Source of the DNA: Mucidula mucida
Taxonomy: Eukaryota > Basidiomycota > Agaricomycetes > Agaricales > Physalacriaceae
NCBI GenBank assembly: GCA_015501055.1
Contig: JADNYV010000007.1
Coordinates: 62,001 to 126,000, forward strand
Reading direction: 5' to 3'
Length of the DNA: 64,000 nucleotides
Shown here piece by piece: positions 46,468 through 58,665 of the stretch. Position 1 is the stretch's first letter. Each line of letters starts with the position of its first letter. Below the pieces are notes generated by a model. The model searched no databases. It saw nothing but the letters and a program-made list of their open reading frames with translations, and had not been told where the DNA came from. Made by a program: the position numbers and the translations under genes.

Positions 46468-47333
46468 AGTGGTGGTAGGTGGCTGAGAGAGTTTAAGTGA
46501 TCGACGTCATTGAGGTACCAGCGGCACTGCCACTATGTGGCGCCGCACAGCGCGCTCTGAGGGGCGATTGGTGTGTTCAGCTATGCTATGAAAGGAAATT
46601 TCAATTAGAGGTGCATACTGTATTTGACCTCGACAGCAATGCCTGCCATCCAACTAAGAATAGCAGCTATGCTGAGTTTGCGAAGCACGATCTTCTCCTA
46701 GTATTTAGCTCATCGTGCATCCATCGATAAGCCAGTCAGCAGAGACTCAAAAGAAGTAAGCCGTGTAAAGCATTGTAGCTCAGCGACATGGAGAACGATT
46801 TCGTAGTGGTTCCAAGATACCGTACTCAAGATCATGATCGAATTCCAGGTTGCACGTCTCTTTAATTGTCCGCTCGTGGTCCGGTCACTCTGTCTCCTCC
46901 CAATGAATTCATCTATCCTACAAACGTGGAGACCAACTGTCAATGTCCGAGTATCTCAGCGCGTCGATTTACGCAAACCCCGAGACTAGCAAAGAGGATA
47001 CTTTAAACGACGCTGATAACGGTATAACGAAATGCATAACGTGGTCGATCCTCTCGGACGCCTCGAGTCGCCATCGACATCACTCGTACCTCTGAGTAAT
47101 TAAGGGGAGGGCTCGGAGGAATCACGAGTCAGGCATTAGACCTATCAAGACGAAAAATGCACACCAGTCGGAGATGATATGCCATGATGAGTCCAATAAT
47201 ATGTGGCGCGACTTGTCTTGACGTTCGAGACTCTGCTTCACATGGATTACAAGACGATAACAATACAGTTAACAAGACACCGTACGAAATGGGTGCCATA
47301 TGGACGCGCGACAAGAACGGGAAGAGAAATAAT
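46468..47333. other. Intergenic region without recognised genes
   Basis: About 870 bp between two minus-strand genes. Short ORFs are present but none has supporting features. It should contain the promoter of the 46467 gene. Confidence 0.4.
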
Positions 47334-48461
47334 TCAGAACTGAGTGGGTGGGGGCACCATCCCTCCTGGATATGGCATGGCAAACCCGGGCGGAGGGGGA
47401 GGAGGAAATCCACCAAATGCCGGCATGCCAGGTGGCGGAGGGCCGCCCATGGACATCATGGGCGGGGGCGCCATCATCTGGCCTGGTATAGGCTGAGGCG
47501 CGAAACCCGGCGGCGGAGGCGGTTGCGCGAGTATACCAGCAAACTGTCCTTGGTACGGCCCTTGATACGTCGGCTGCCCAAATGGTATAGGCCCCGGAGG
47601 CGGTCTTGCGGCGGGCGGGAGCGCGTTGTTTTGACGGCTTGCGCAGCGAGTAGTCGTTCAGCCTGCGTGCCGTGTCGTTCACCTTTGCCGTCCTTCTTGA
47701 AGGCGTATTGAACGGTTATGGCCTTGTTCATAAGGAACTGTCCATTCATGGCTTCAATGGCGGCATCGGAATATTCAAAGTTGGAGTAGGAAACGAAACC
47801 ATAGCCCTTTGATGTACCGGTAGTTTGTTCTCGGGCAATCTGGTGACTGATCAGTGGGTAACATTTGAATCAGGTTAAAGATATCTACCTTTGCGGTCGT
47901 GGTCATAGAGCCGAATGCCTGGAAAGTGTCGTACAGCAGTCGTTCGTCCACGTTTTCGTCGAGATTGCCAATGAAAAGGTTGGCGCCAACATCCAATTGC
48001 TTTTTGTCGGAGGATGCCTAAGCAAGAGGTGTCAAGACCGAAATGTTTACAACACGACATGGCATTTGAGTGTTCTTGGCGTACCTTGTTAACTCGAATG
48101 GGCTTTCCCCATAGCTTGATTTGGTTCATAATTTTGCATGCATATTCTGCGTCTTCTTCGGTGAGAAATTCACAGAAGCCGTAACCCTGGTGAGCCATTG
48201 AAATGCGGTCCTTTGGAAGATGAACGTTGACTGTCGTAAACTCGTCAGTTGAGTTTTACGACAATTGAGCGCGTCAAAGGCACGGGTGACATACCTACAG
48301 GCCCGGCTTGGAGCATTAGCTCCCAGACTAGGGCGTCGGTACAGCGTTCATCGAGATTGCCCTAATAAATTGTTAGGAAAGGTTAGATTGGTCGGAGAGA
48401 CTGTACATACGAGGTATACGGTTGCCTCTTGATTTCTATCATCTTGAGGACGCGACGCCAT
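47334..48461 (-). CDS. HSH49: Splicing factor 3b subunit 4 (SF3B4/HSH49), one-base frameshift
   Basis: The protein belongs to the U2 snRNP SF3b complex and helps tether U2 near the branch site. Start [17 protein letters not shown], then [40 protein letters not shown] and [20 protein letters not shown] form RRM1. RRM2 is [20 protein letters not shown] through [41 protein letters not shown] linker leads to a Pro/Gly/Met-rich tail ending [20 protein letters not shown] order and spacing match the family. The tail is in a different frame from the linker: at about 47634-47641 one base seems to be missing. As this subunit is essential in yeast, a sequence error is the simpler view. At least four introns of 50-60 nt. 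Confidence 0.85.
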
Positions 48462-49026
48462 GACCGTCAACGGAAAGAGTATTTCGCTGTTGACACGTGT
48501 TTGCCCCTGACGACTCTTCTTTTCCCTGTCAGGTCCTCGAAGAACGGCTCGACCTATTCTCTCCCCGCCGGGGCCTTTCCCTGATTTATTGTTACTTGCG
48601 ACTCATGACACCTTCAAAGAGCTTTTGGTGCTGATACGGTGATTTGGGTGTCACTCTCTGACATAGTATAACGGGTCTATTCCCGCTTCATGTCATCTCG
48701 ATTCATCTGGATAGCTGTCTTGCAGTCTTCTCGTAATTTACGGATACCACACTGCGATGATGTCTATACTGTGACCCATCGCCACCGCGTATTCTCCATT
48801 CGAGTGCTTCTCCGACAAAACGCCAGTGTGGGACGAACATTTGGGCTTATCTGCGGCAACATGAACACGCATCTTACCTCGGATCCGTTTTACGAGTACT
48901 AGTGCCGCCTCATCATGATACTCTACTACACTATGGATACGGCATCTTTTCTGACTCTGTCCAGTATTTAAAGTGCTTCTTTCCTCCGGATTGACTGCAC
49001 TGTACCTATACCAACCGCCCCTCGAG
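48462..49026. other. Divergent intergenic region
   Basis: It holds the promoters of SF3B4 and the peptide-precursor gene. A TATTTAAA word at 48964-48971, about 56 bp before the precursor ATG, is a plausible TATA element. Nothing else is seen. Confidence 0.45.
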
Positions 49027-49599
49027 ATGCAGTACAAAAACCTCTTCTACTCCCTTCTCTCTCTCTGCGTCTTGGCGCTTCTTGCCACCGCTGCGCCCGT
49101 GGCGGAAAAGAAGTCTTTGAAGCAGCTGGTCATCAAGCGTAGCGAGGGGCCGACACCCGTTGCTAGAGCTGAAGAGTACAAGCCCTCCCAGTAAGTTATC
49201 TGGTTGCGCGGTTGACACCCACTCATCTCATACTAGCGTCTGGGGCAAGCGCGCCACGGACGACGCCTACCACCCCAAGCCATCCCAGTAAGACCTCATT
49301 CTTATATATTCCATGATTTGCACTCATTTTTTCTGATAGTGGCTATGGCAAGCGTGCTACGGATGATGCATACCACCCCAAGCCGTCGCAGTAGGTCTTC
49401 CATCGAGCGATCACGATGCATGCTCATACCTTGACAGCAGCTGGAAGCGCGCGACTGACGAAGCGTATCACCCCAAGCCATCCAAGTATGTGCTACCCTC
49501 GTCATCTCTGCATCCACTGAATATTTTTTACTTTACAGGGGCTGGAAGCGCGCTGACCAGTTCGTGAACGCTCTTTCTCCGCTTTCGCTCGAGGGCTGA
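49027..49599 (+). CDS. Secreted Kex2-processed repeat peptide precursor (KEP-type), one repeat per exon
   Basis: Five exons (49027-49190, 49237-49287, 49340-49390, 49438-49485, 49539-49599) give 124 aa. Residues 1-23 are a signal peptide (MQYKNLFYSLLSLCVLALLA then TAA). KR sites follow at VIKR, VWGKR, GYGKR, SWKR and GWKR. Cleavage there would release a 20-residue leader peptide, then ATDDAYHPKPSHGYG, ATDDAYHPKPSHSW, ATDEAYHPKPSKGW, and a 15-residue tail ADQFVNALSPLSLEG. Exons 2-4 are 51, 51 and 48 nt, all bounded by phase-2 introns, so each repeat is one symmetrical exon that can be duplicated or skipped without frame loss. The layout matches fungal Kex2-processed repeat proteins (alpha-factor-like, Ustilago Rep1-like). 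There is no CaaX end, so it is not a basidiomycete lipopeptide pheromone. Function unknown. Confidence 0.88.
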
Positions 49600-50610
49600 T
49601 GATTGAATTACACTAGGGCGGCCTAATCCTGATAGAGTTAAACCATCCCCTTTCATCTCCTTGCCCGTCGTTGGAATCCAAGTAGGTTTCTTCTTGCGGC
49701 GCCGTTTGCTCAGCATTATTCATGTTAAATCTAGGTTACAGTCTAGTCGTCGTCGCCAAGGCTGCCTTTCTCCCTTTCTTGCCTTGAGCGATTGTATTAC
49801 TTGAAACGCCTGAATACACTTCTCCGAACATAGTCGTAACTTTGCTCACGTTGTTGTTTGCTTCCTATGAAATAAGAGTCTGTTCTCGGCATTGTCCATT
49901 ACTTTGTTGATTATGTTCGGTGCTACCGGACTGCGCAGAGGCGGAGCATCATCTTTCAAAGCCCTGAATCCGCGGAATTCTGAGAACAGAGACTGATAAC
50001 TTCTTTCACGTTGCTGTGCATGAGACTTGTTCGGAGAACATTCGAGAAAAAGCGGAGTCTTGTGTGACCTGTTGTCGTCGGGACATGCTCTCGCAGGTTA
50101 GTATGTGTATTGAGAATGCTGTTCACTTGGTGGGATGTAAATGAAATTGCCTGCCAGTAGGCCCGAAACGTGGTTGGTTGGTTGGCCGTATTTGGCTACC
50201 CATTCCTTGATCACTGGTTGCAACTGTCCACCGACCCCCTCAGCAGACCGTCTGCTACAGCGCCCAACGCCCAGTGCTCGCCAACTCCTTGTCGCTATCA
50301 ACAAGGTGAGCTTTGTATGCTGCTTTGGTGGTTGCAGCGCCTTTTTTGCCGGCTTTGGGATGCTCATGAACGTCCCTATCAGTTATTCTTGATAGAATTT
50401 ATACCTCAAGCGACGACGACGACCACGACCATTGGGCTATATCTCCTGCTTTCTATCTGTAGCAAGCCAGTGAGTCTGCGCCATGTTTCGCCATCAAAAT
50501 CGGCCGTGCAACAGCGCCACGAGTTGGCGTTGTCACGGAGCATTGCTGAGGGTGTTACTTGGGGGTTGACCTGCTTGCTCACCGCCCTTCCAGACTGTTT
50601 GACATCCATA
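49600..50610. other. Intergenic, 1 kb
   Basis: No supported gene. Its right half should hold the CDC42 promoter and 5' UTR. A minus-strand frame at 50098-50367 is basic but has no recognised features. Confidence 0.4.
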
Positions 50611-51336
<726 letters not shown>

Positions 51337-51811
51337 ATGCCCTTCTCCCTTTACGACTTATACTTTCTTTTTCATGACCTGCTCGTATCTCTTTCCTTTA
51401 AATAAAGCATGCATTTTTATATCCCTTTTTCTACTTGCAGTAATCAACACGGGTGAGGGTAATCTAATGCGTTACAAGGGAATACATAGACTGTTGCGTG
51501 TGTGCGTGGGTGTTCATGCCATCAAGGAACAATCACTATACAGATCCTTAGATAGCTAAAATCTTGTGTACACAATGTTATTCTACACCACGTTTACTAT
51601 TTTTTTCAACATAGAAAAATGCTTAGACACGGATGGGGGCAATGTCATTGTACGGAAACCCGCGATTCATTTTGTGTGGGAATATAGAACTTGACAGTCT
51701 ATAAGGTGAACCGAAGAGTACGGCAGGGTTCCTTTGCTGTGCAGCAGCTTGTTACAGTTTCTCATCAGGTGTATCATAATATGATATAGTTTCGAAAGCG
51801 CCGACGGGGTC
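51337..51811. other. Convergent intergenic region
   Basis: AT-rich 3' flanks of CDC42 and the esterase gene; no gene is seen. Confidence 0.4.
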
Positions 51812-52737
51812 TCAATAGGAAGGAATACCGTGCGTTATGTTGTAGGTCAGCCCAGGGTTGGGCACAATTGGGACGCCGCGCGAAAAACTCGCGGACATCA
51901 GGTCCGCCACCATCCTGAGTGCCATATGTAAGTTTCGCCTTTGTGTGTACGACGTAGGAAGACCTCACCTGCCAAACACAATCGCGCCGTTATCGTTCAG
52001 GTCTATGTATATATTCGAGGTGTAGATCAGCACTGCTACAAAAAGACTTACGCGTGTTATCCGATGGGGAGAGGTTCAATCGATGTGCCGCGCCCTCTCC
52101 TATGGCCTCGCAGTACGCAATCGACGCAGCGTGCAGATCCAGCAGATGCGTGCCCTGCTGCTGCGATATCAGAGCAGTCTCGTCAGCCCAGTCTTTCAAC
52201 AGGTCGTCGATGGTGCCGTCGTCCAGAAATATCCTGCGCGTCAAGCTCGTGACGAGGACCGGCTCGGCGCCCAGTGCGCGGAGCTCTTGAACCATGACGG
52301 TGAGGTTCGCGCCCATCGACTCGGGCGGCGCGATCTTCTGGTCGTTGTGCCCGAACTGGAGCGTCACGTAGGTGTGCTGACCTTGCGCCACTTGCGTTTT
52401 GATCGCGTCCACTATGAAGTCAGTGTGCTGGAATGTTGGGGAAAAGAGTGCTCATACGCGAAGTAGCCCAATATCCGTCTGCGACGTACGTGCCAGTGGT
52501 TGCCCCGCTTTTTCCTGCGTTCAGGCATGACGTGCCGGGCGTGAGAGACGAGGGTGTGCCGATGGAGGCGTTCCCGCAAAAGCCGTCGCCCCACCCGCCG
52601 CTTTTGAGATCAGCTAGGGAGGGGAACGCACAGCCAGAGCACACTCACGCAAGCGCCGTCGTACTATCTCCGATGAGCACGAATGATGCGCCTGTCACCG
52701 TTGAAGTGAGTGCGCATAGACTAAGAATCGATATCAT
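51812..52737 (-). CDS. Secreted SGNH esterase, rhamnogalacturonan acetylesterase-like (CE12)
   Basis: The start MISILSLCALTSTVTGASFV at 52737 is a signal peptide followed at once by block I LIGDSTT (catalytic Ser). A 48 nt intron follows, then SGGWGDGFCGNASIGTPSSL, NAGKSGATTGTYVADGYW (block II Gly/Asn), LQFGHNDQKIAPP (block III GxND) and a MVADLMSASFSRGVPIVPNP C-terminus, stop at 51812. The Asp-x-x-His block V lies around the intron near 52000 (DNTHLN-like). Family CE12 enzymes remove acetyl groups from rhamnogalacturonan in pectin, fitting a plant-litter fungus. The exact substrate is inferred. Confidence 0.82.
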
Positions 52738-53589
52738 CCACTGGGGCTTCATTGAGAGTTGGCGACGGGGAGCAAGAGCTTATTATCAGACGCGGTTGAG
52801 GTATCACGAGTCGTTCATCGCGCGGACCGAGGCCGCCCCCCCCAGAGAAAGTCCGAGTGTCAAGTTCCAGAAAACCACATGTTGAGAGGCAAATGACGTG
52901 AAAACTTATTAGAATTCAAGAGCATGCGAGCTGGTCATATAGGAGACAGGCACAGGAAGGACCCAGGTTACAGCAGAGAAGTCGGACGGGGCATGCGCAG
53001 AAGGCGGCGAGTCCACGTTTAGAGAAGGCGTGGCCGCGTGGGAGCCTGATGTTCCTTACTTTGGCGTGTGCCGGGCCCGGCACGACACGTTCTGATTCGG
53101 AAAACTCCGGTCGCGGAAAAGGTCATTTTCACGTACGCGTCCGAACAAAGCAATCCGCCATGAGCACTCCTGTTCAACTGACTTCGCTCTCTGGTCTGAG
53201 AACGGTCAGTGCCTGCTACAAGGAAAACCCGACCTCAGGCAGAGGAGCTGGAGTAACGGTTCAGTGAAGTCAAGGTGACGTTGTACGAGAAAGGTATGGG
53301 CCAATTAAACGATCGCTCCAGCGCAAAAGGAGGTTACGCTAAATCCCAATAAGACATTGAAGCAGTCGTACACCAGCGTCATTGCCAATCCAGCCATACT
53401 ATAATTAGAAGAATGAAGAGCTTCGACGGTCGCCTAGTCATTAAATAGTATTGCCCAGAAATTGGCCATGCGTAAGACTGTACTAGTAATATACGGACGC
53501 ATTATGTAGTTCTCTATCTGTAGAACAAAAATGTTCGTGGCGTTTGACCAAGATACGCGCGGCTTCCCCCAACAATTTGGCACCCGTAA
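52738..53589. other. Intergenic between two minus-strand genes
   Basis: It should contain the esterase promoter. No gene is recognised; a plus-strand frame at 53049-53267 is unsupported. Confidence 0.35.
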
Positions 53590-56480
53590 TCACTGAGAGC
53601 CATACCCATGTGATGAACGAGGCCACTCTTCAGGCGGCGAGTACATCCTGTGAAGCGGATACGACATCTGATGCAAAGAATGCTCATTTGACCGATCCAG
53701 GTCACGATAACGGTTCCGTTTGCGTTTCTTTTTGATTCGCCTATCCGGAGACGGTGAGCGATCGCGCTTCCAGCCCTGTGGCTGCTTTGGTTTCTCGGGG
53801 AGAGTGTGTCGTGAGACGGTGGAAGAGACTACGCAAGTGTCAATGAATGCCCGAACGATTAAATGAACTTTTGTACCTGGGGAGTGAGACGCTTTCGTTG
53901 AACTGGCGGTTTTGACTGTCGGAGACATGCTCGGACGAATAGGATACTCTGTGATACTGTCTTCAGGAGAACATCTGGACTCTCGAATTCTCGGTGAATG
54001 ATATTCGTTTTTCACTCGGCAAGTTGATGATGGTGTAACGCTCCTCGACTCTATGAACAGCAATGAGAAAGATGAAAGGCACAATTAGACGGACGTTACC
54101 TGCAGCTTGGGTATTCGTCGTCGGCAAACTTGAAGACGCCTCAGGTCTCGTTTCCGTGAGCTTCTTCCACTTCGAACGATCGATCTTGCCAGTCTCTGGT
54201 GATTTGGAGGTCATTAAAGGCGACGCTTTGATTGGTTTGATAGGTGGCGCTGGAGCGAGTACAGGCTGAGAATGGGGTGGAGACGGAGGGTGCGTTGTAG
54301 GCAGGGGCAATGCTGGTCTATCCTTGCGCTTTGCTGAGCTCGGAACAGAAACTCTCTCCGACTCCGGCCATGATGCCGCCTTGTCCAAAGTCAAGTTGGC
54401 CTTGCCTAAAGCCCAGGTACTACCGATGAGCAGCTTTTTCTTTGACGTCGAGGCCACGGGAGTCGATGCACTGCTTAGTGCTTTTGGACCGGTTGGTGTG
54501 AACCGAGCATTGCGGGATACCTTGGAAGACGGTCGGATTCCCAAGGGATTATTGAATGAGGCTTCGACAGGTAGAGGAATTTTCATTTTGGGATCAGGAG
54601 GGACTTTATTCCACGATGTGTACGGCGCGACTTTGGCTTCGCGAGATGACTGGAGGTATTCCTTGCTGATACGAAAAGGAGTCGACGTCGAGGAATAAGT
54701 CTTAGTAGGTTCATTTGCCTCCTCAAACCCTTGTATTTCGGTTCTCTGCACAAGATGTAATTTTGGCACAAGGGCAGTGGTAACGTCAAGCACTGACCTC
54801 TTTGGTTTCCGAGAAAGAAGTTGATTCTGTGGTTCCGCCGCTCCTTGAGCTGACGCTGACGAAGTCCGATACATAGCCAGCAGAGATAAATGAGTTATTG
54901 AAAGGATATTTCGATTTAGGCGTATTTTGGGCCAGCTGTATAGGATCTCCGCAAGCAATCGTCCTGGTCTTGTTAACCTTCAAAAGAGGCGGGAGTTCAG
55001 AGTGGGCAGACATAACGCTGTCTGAAATATCCTTGAAAGAAATCAGCCGACCATAGGATAAAGCGACGATATCCGTACTTGCTGTGACACGCCCTTGAGT
55101 GAAGATGGATCGCCGAGGAAACTTCTCGTCAATGTAGGTGAAGACAAGACTGGGGAATTAGAAGGGGAAAAATCCATGTTATCAGAGAAACCTTCAAGCT
55201 GGTCCAATGCAGACAAGGGGGTTAGCACTGGCGAAGCTTTGAGATCAATTATATTGGAAAAGTCGCGTTGCTGAGCTTCAGGCGTGGACTGTGATAATTC
55301 CTCGATAGACATCGCTGAAGAAATTGAATGCCGAGATGAAGAGCGATCCTAATATGCACGGGGACTGAGGTCTACATAAGCAACGCCGAGGAATGGATCA
55401 CCTACGCGGATTTCGTCAGAGTCACCTCCTGCAGATGTTACTATCTGATTTTTGGGCGATAGATAAGAGGAAGACCATTGTACTGCTTGAGAATATGTGC
55501 AATTTTGGGCTTGAATAGATACAGAAAGCGTGTGAGGTTGCGCTTGTATGGACACGTCTGAACAAGAAGATGTGGTTTGAATGCATGCTTCGGCATATAT
55601 GGCTTGTGTCGGCGCTACAAGAATGATAAAAGGTGTTAATAGCGGCTAGTTGCTCTGATCCTTACGAAGGTCATCAGCAGCGGGGCCGCCCCAGCGCGCC
55701 TTCCGAAATTTTAGAGGTACTTCTGCTGTTGGAGGTATAACAGGTTGCTCTAGAAAAAGCTGACAACTGTTATAATCATACAATTCAATTCTTACCATCA
55801 GCTTCTGGCACGCACTTCATTCCCTCCAGCATGATTGAACGTCCTGCATGCCGATCATCTATTCGCCCCAGGGAAAGCAGTAGTTCTCGTCCAGCTTTAC
55901 AATTCAAAGGTTTTGCAGAGAAAAAACTGAAGTACAAGGTAGCCCCGGAGTTATCTGATGCATCTGCTGGTGGATCAACGCGTCGAAGTTCAATATGTGG
56001 AAGCTGTGATTTTGGATGGGGACGAAGTTTTGCCCGCCCTTTGATTCCAAGGGCCGTTGAGAACGTATTGTCGTCCACTTCAGTGAACATATGAGCCTTA
56101 GGGCTGGCGCGGAGGCGAGTATTTTGTAAAGTGTAAGTAATAGTTTGAGTGGAACGTCGGTCAAATGAAAGATTTACAATGCGTGGGACCTTTGCATAGT
56201 CTTCCCACGAGTCTACTCTAGACTTCCGTCGCTGACAACTACGAAGTAACTCACAGTGGCTCTCAGCAAAAGCTTTGGCGGTGCATTCGCGTCGTTCAAG
56301 GATCTATGCTAGCACAGCACTTCGCAACACGCACTTGTATCACTTCTTCTCCGCGGCGACTGCGCATCCGTCGGACATCCTGGGAATGGTCTCCTTCCTC
56401 GACATCGACTGCTACGCGAGTACACGATGCATAGAAATGTTCCACTTCCAGTATTTGGAATCAACAGCATCGAGCCTGCG
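53590..56480 (-). CDS. Large Ser/Pro-rich disordered protein, probably nuclear, unrecognised
   Basis: Exons on the minus strand link to a protein of roughly 800 residues. The N-terminal part (56480-55790) is folded-looking: EEVIQILERRECTAKAFAES, RVDSWEDYAKVPRIVNLSFD, HIELRRVDPPADASDNSGAT and GRELLLSLGRIDDRHAGRSI. After several introns the middle is Ser/Thr/Pro-rich and low in order (DNMDFSPSNSPVLSSPTLTR, PTTHPPSPPHSQPVLAPAPP). The C-terminal exon carries a strong basic stretch, GWKRDRSPSPDRRIKKKRKR, a likely nuclear signal, and ends at 53590. The start codon is not found; the first visible exon begins near 56480. I recognise no family. The composition suggests a chromatin- or transcription-associated scaffold, but that is inference. 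Confidence 0.5.
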
Positions 56481-56721
56481 GGCGACTTTTTTTCCAGGTT
56501 CGTGAGACTTGATGAAGACCAATGTCGGGGCTTACTATTTTTAGACTCAACGCCAACGGAGTGACCAAAATAGGACGAAGAGTTCAATCCGCAGGCTCGT
56601 TCATGCTATACGGCCTGTATTTAGCTTTCAAACGGTATATAAACAGGGAAACGAGAAATCTTTGGTCTCATCGTCCTTCGTTCCCTGTCTTCTCAACAAA
56701 ACATCTCAATCCGACTTCTTC

Positions 56722-57682
56722 ATGGCTCCTATAAACTACGCAGACGCATACGGCTACAGCTCGTTGGCTGCTGCCATCGTATTCGCCATCCTCTACTTCC
56801 CGCTTTTGGGATTCTTCATATTCAAATACATTACCGCGCGTACCAGTGTGTACATCACGCTGTCTATATTCTGCTTGAGTACGTCTGCTTCTCTACCGTT
56901 TGGGCCTCCATTTAAACCATTTGCCTGCTATTAGCGCGCGTCGTTGGCTTCATAATACGAGCCGTCGAAATAAACGTCGAGTCTGCTGCGACGAACGAGA
57001 ACGTCCTAATCGCAGACCAAGTCCTATTTGGCATAGGCTTCTTTGGTCTGTTGTACTCGGCATATACATTGGTGATGGATCGGTGAGCATCCTCTCTTGT
57101 CTTTCAACATGGTTCGCTGATTTGATCTTCTAGCGGTGACCTCCTGGACATACCAGAAACACAGAGCGGGAACATCATAGATCGCATAGCCGGCACCCGC
57201 AAACTCTTCAGACTCATTCTAACCGCAGGTGTCGCTTTAGGCATTGCGGGAATCACTTCCTCTTCGGATGGTGATTCAGACTCGTCCACTCTCAGACAAG
57301 CCAGCGTGATCATCTTCCTGGTCCTCACCGCCGTGCAAGTCTACCTGACGGTGAGATTGATTCTCAATGAATCAGCCTGTGCGTCTTTTCTTCTATTATC
57401 TATATTCTGGATGAAATTTGACCACCTCCTGGTACTCTAGACGCGAGGCACTTCCCTTCAGTCAACAACTCGCTCGGCGTGAAGCATGGATCCTTCATCC
57501 TCGGCGCTATCGCTGTATTACTGCTGATTCGAGAAATCTTCCTCACGGTCACTATCAACGATATTCAAAAGGCGACCAATGAACACTTCTGGTACCCCCT
57601 CGTGGTGATACCAGAGATACTGGCCGTCACACTGTATTGTGCGCCTGGGCTCGTACCCCCAAAATCGGAGTTGAATAAGTAG
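56722..57682 (+). CDS. Seven-helix-like fungal membrane protein (DUF7702-type)
   Basis: Four exons (56722-56878, 56935-57082, 57134-57378, 57441-57682) encode 263 aa. Start MAPINYADAYGYSSLAAAIV opens the first of several helices: AIVFAILYFPLLGFFIF, TSVYITLSIFCL, VLFGIGFFGLLYSAYTLVM, LFRLILTAGVALGIAGI, QASVIIFLVLTAVQVYLTV, SFILGAIAVLLLIREIFLTV and YPLVVIPEILAVTLYCAPGL. The layout is that of RTA1/DUF7702-like fungal proteins of unknown function, located in a membrane. The C-terminal tail is very short (VPPKSELNK). The two middle introns are 56 and 51 nt. It appears intact and ends 128 bp before the convergent SDR copy. Confidence 0.78.
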
Positions 57683-57810
57683 TCGTACTCAGAGAACTTA
57701 TAGCTATAGTTATTTATATATCCTTCCGAGCTCTTCCTGAGTTAATGCACATGAAAATGATACAATACAGATTCTACTTGTTGTAGCGATGTAATCTCTA
57801 TCTGTTCCAT

Positions 57811-58605
57811 TTACCATGCAAGCTCTCCATCCGGCCACCAGAAGAGACCTGTAATTACCGGTCATGGAAATTCACCGACAAAGATAGAAACAGAACTTAC
57901 AAGTCTTATCCTTATCTTCAGGTCCTAGCAAAGCCCAGGGAACAATGATATCTGCAGCTTGTCTGGGCGTCCTCCCGCCAGGAGCAAAGCCGTTCAACTT
58001 GGTTGTTGTAAAGCCAGGCGTAACCGTGTTAACCTTCACCTCTCCCTTCAACTCCTTCGCCAACGCAATGATATACGAGTTTCCCGCGGCCTTGCTCGTG
58101 TTGTACGAAATTACGTGATGCAGAAAGCCTTTAGGAGATGCCATGAGAGAATTGCTGGCCATGTCCGTCGAGACCTGGACGAAGCACGCCTGACCGGCGG
58201 GTGCACGCCGGAGAAGAGGGACAAATGCCTGGGCGACACGGATAAGACCGAGGAGGTTCGTGTCGAATGTGGCTTGGATATTAGCGAGGGACTCTTTGAG
58301 TGGCCCCGCGCTCCAGCCATGCAGCTGATGCCGGCGTTGTGCACGACGGTGTCAAGACGGCCCTCGGCCTTCTCGATAACGTCCTTCGCGGCGACAACGG
58401 ACTCGGTGGACGTAACGTCGAGCTGGACGAACTTGACAATTAGACCATCGGCTTTGAGCTGGGACTGCGCGTCCAAACCAGCCTTGACGTTACGCGCGGA
58501 GAGGTAGACGGTGTGGCCTTTCTCTGCGAGGCTTCGCACTATCTCTAGTCCAATACCGGTGTTAGAGCCGGTGACAAGAATGACGCGTTTGTAGACTGCA
58601 GACAT
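57811..58605 (-). pseudogene. Short-chain dehydrogenase/reductase, copy 2, frameshifted
   Basis: Paralogue of the gene at 10149, close to identical in sequence and inverted relative to it. MSAVYKRVILVTGSNTGIGL opens the Rossmann fold, the catalytic SYNTSKAAGNSYIIALAKEL is intact, and the last exon after a short intron gives LFWWPDGELAW. Against copy 1, one base is missing at about 58303-58313 (after SCMAG, in a G-rich run), which throws the frame until MASNSLMASPKGF. The usual NNAG motif reads HNAG here, a further deviation that could weaken cofactor binding. Whether it is a pseudogene or a sequence error cannot be told from the window. Confidence 0.72.
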
Positions 58606-58653
58606 GGCGATGAAGAGTTGTGTAGGCTTCTGAGGTTCCCCATTTTTGTTCCC

Positions 58654-58665
58654 CTTTATATATGC
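58654..58665 (-). promoter_or_regulatory. TATA box of SDR copy 2
   Basis: On the minus strand the sequence reads TATATAAAGGGG about 50-60 bp upstream of the ATG, matching the TATAAAAAGGGGG of copy 1. Confidence 0.55.

Noticed and set aside
49027..49599. Basidiomycete lipopeptide mating pheromone precursor
   Set aside because: It has a signal peptide and KR sites but no C-terminal CaaX box, which those pheromones need.
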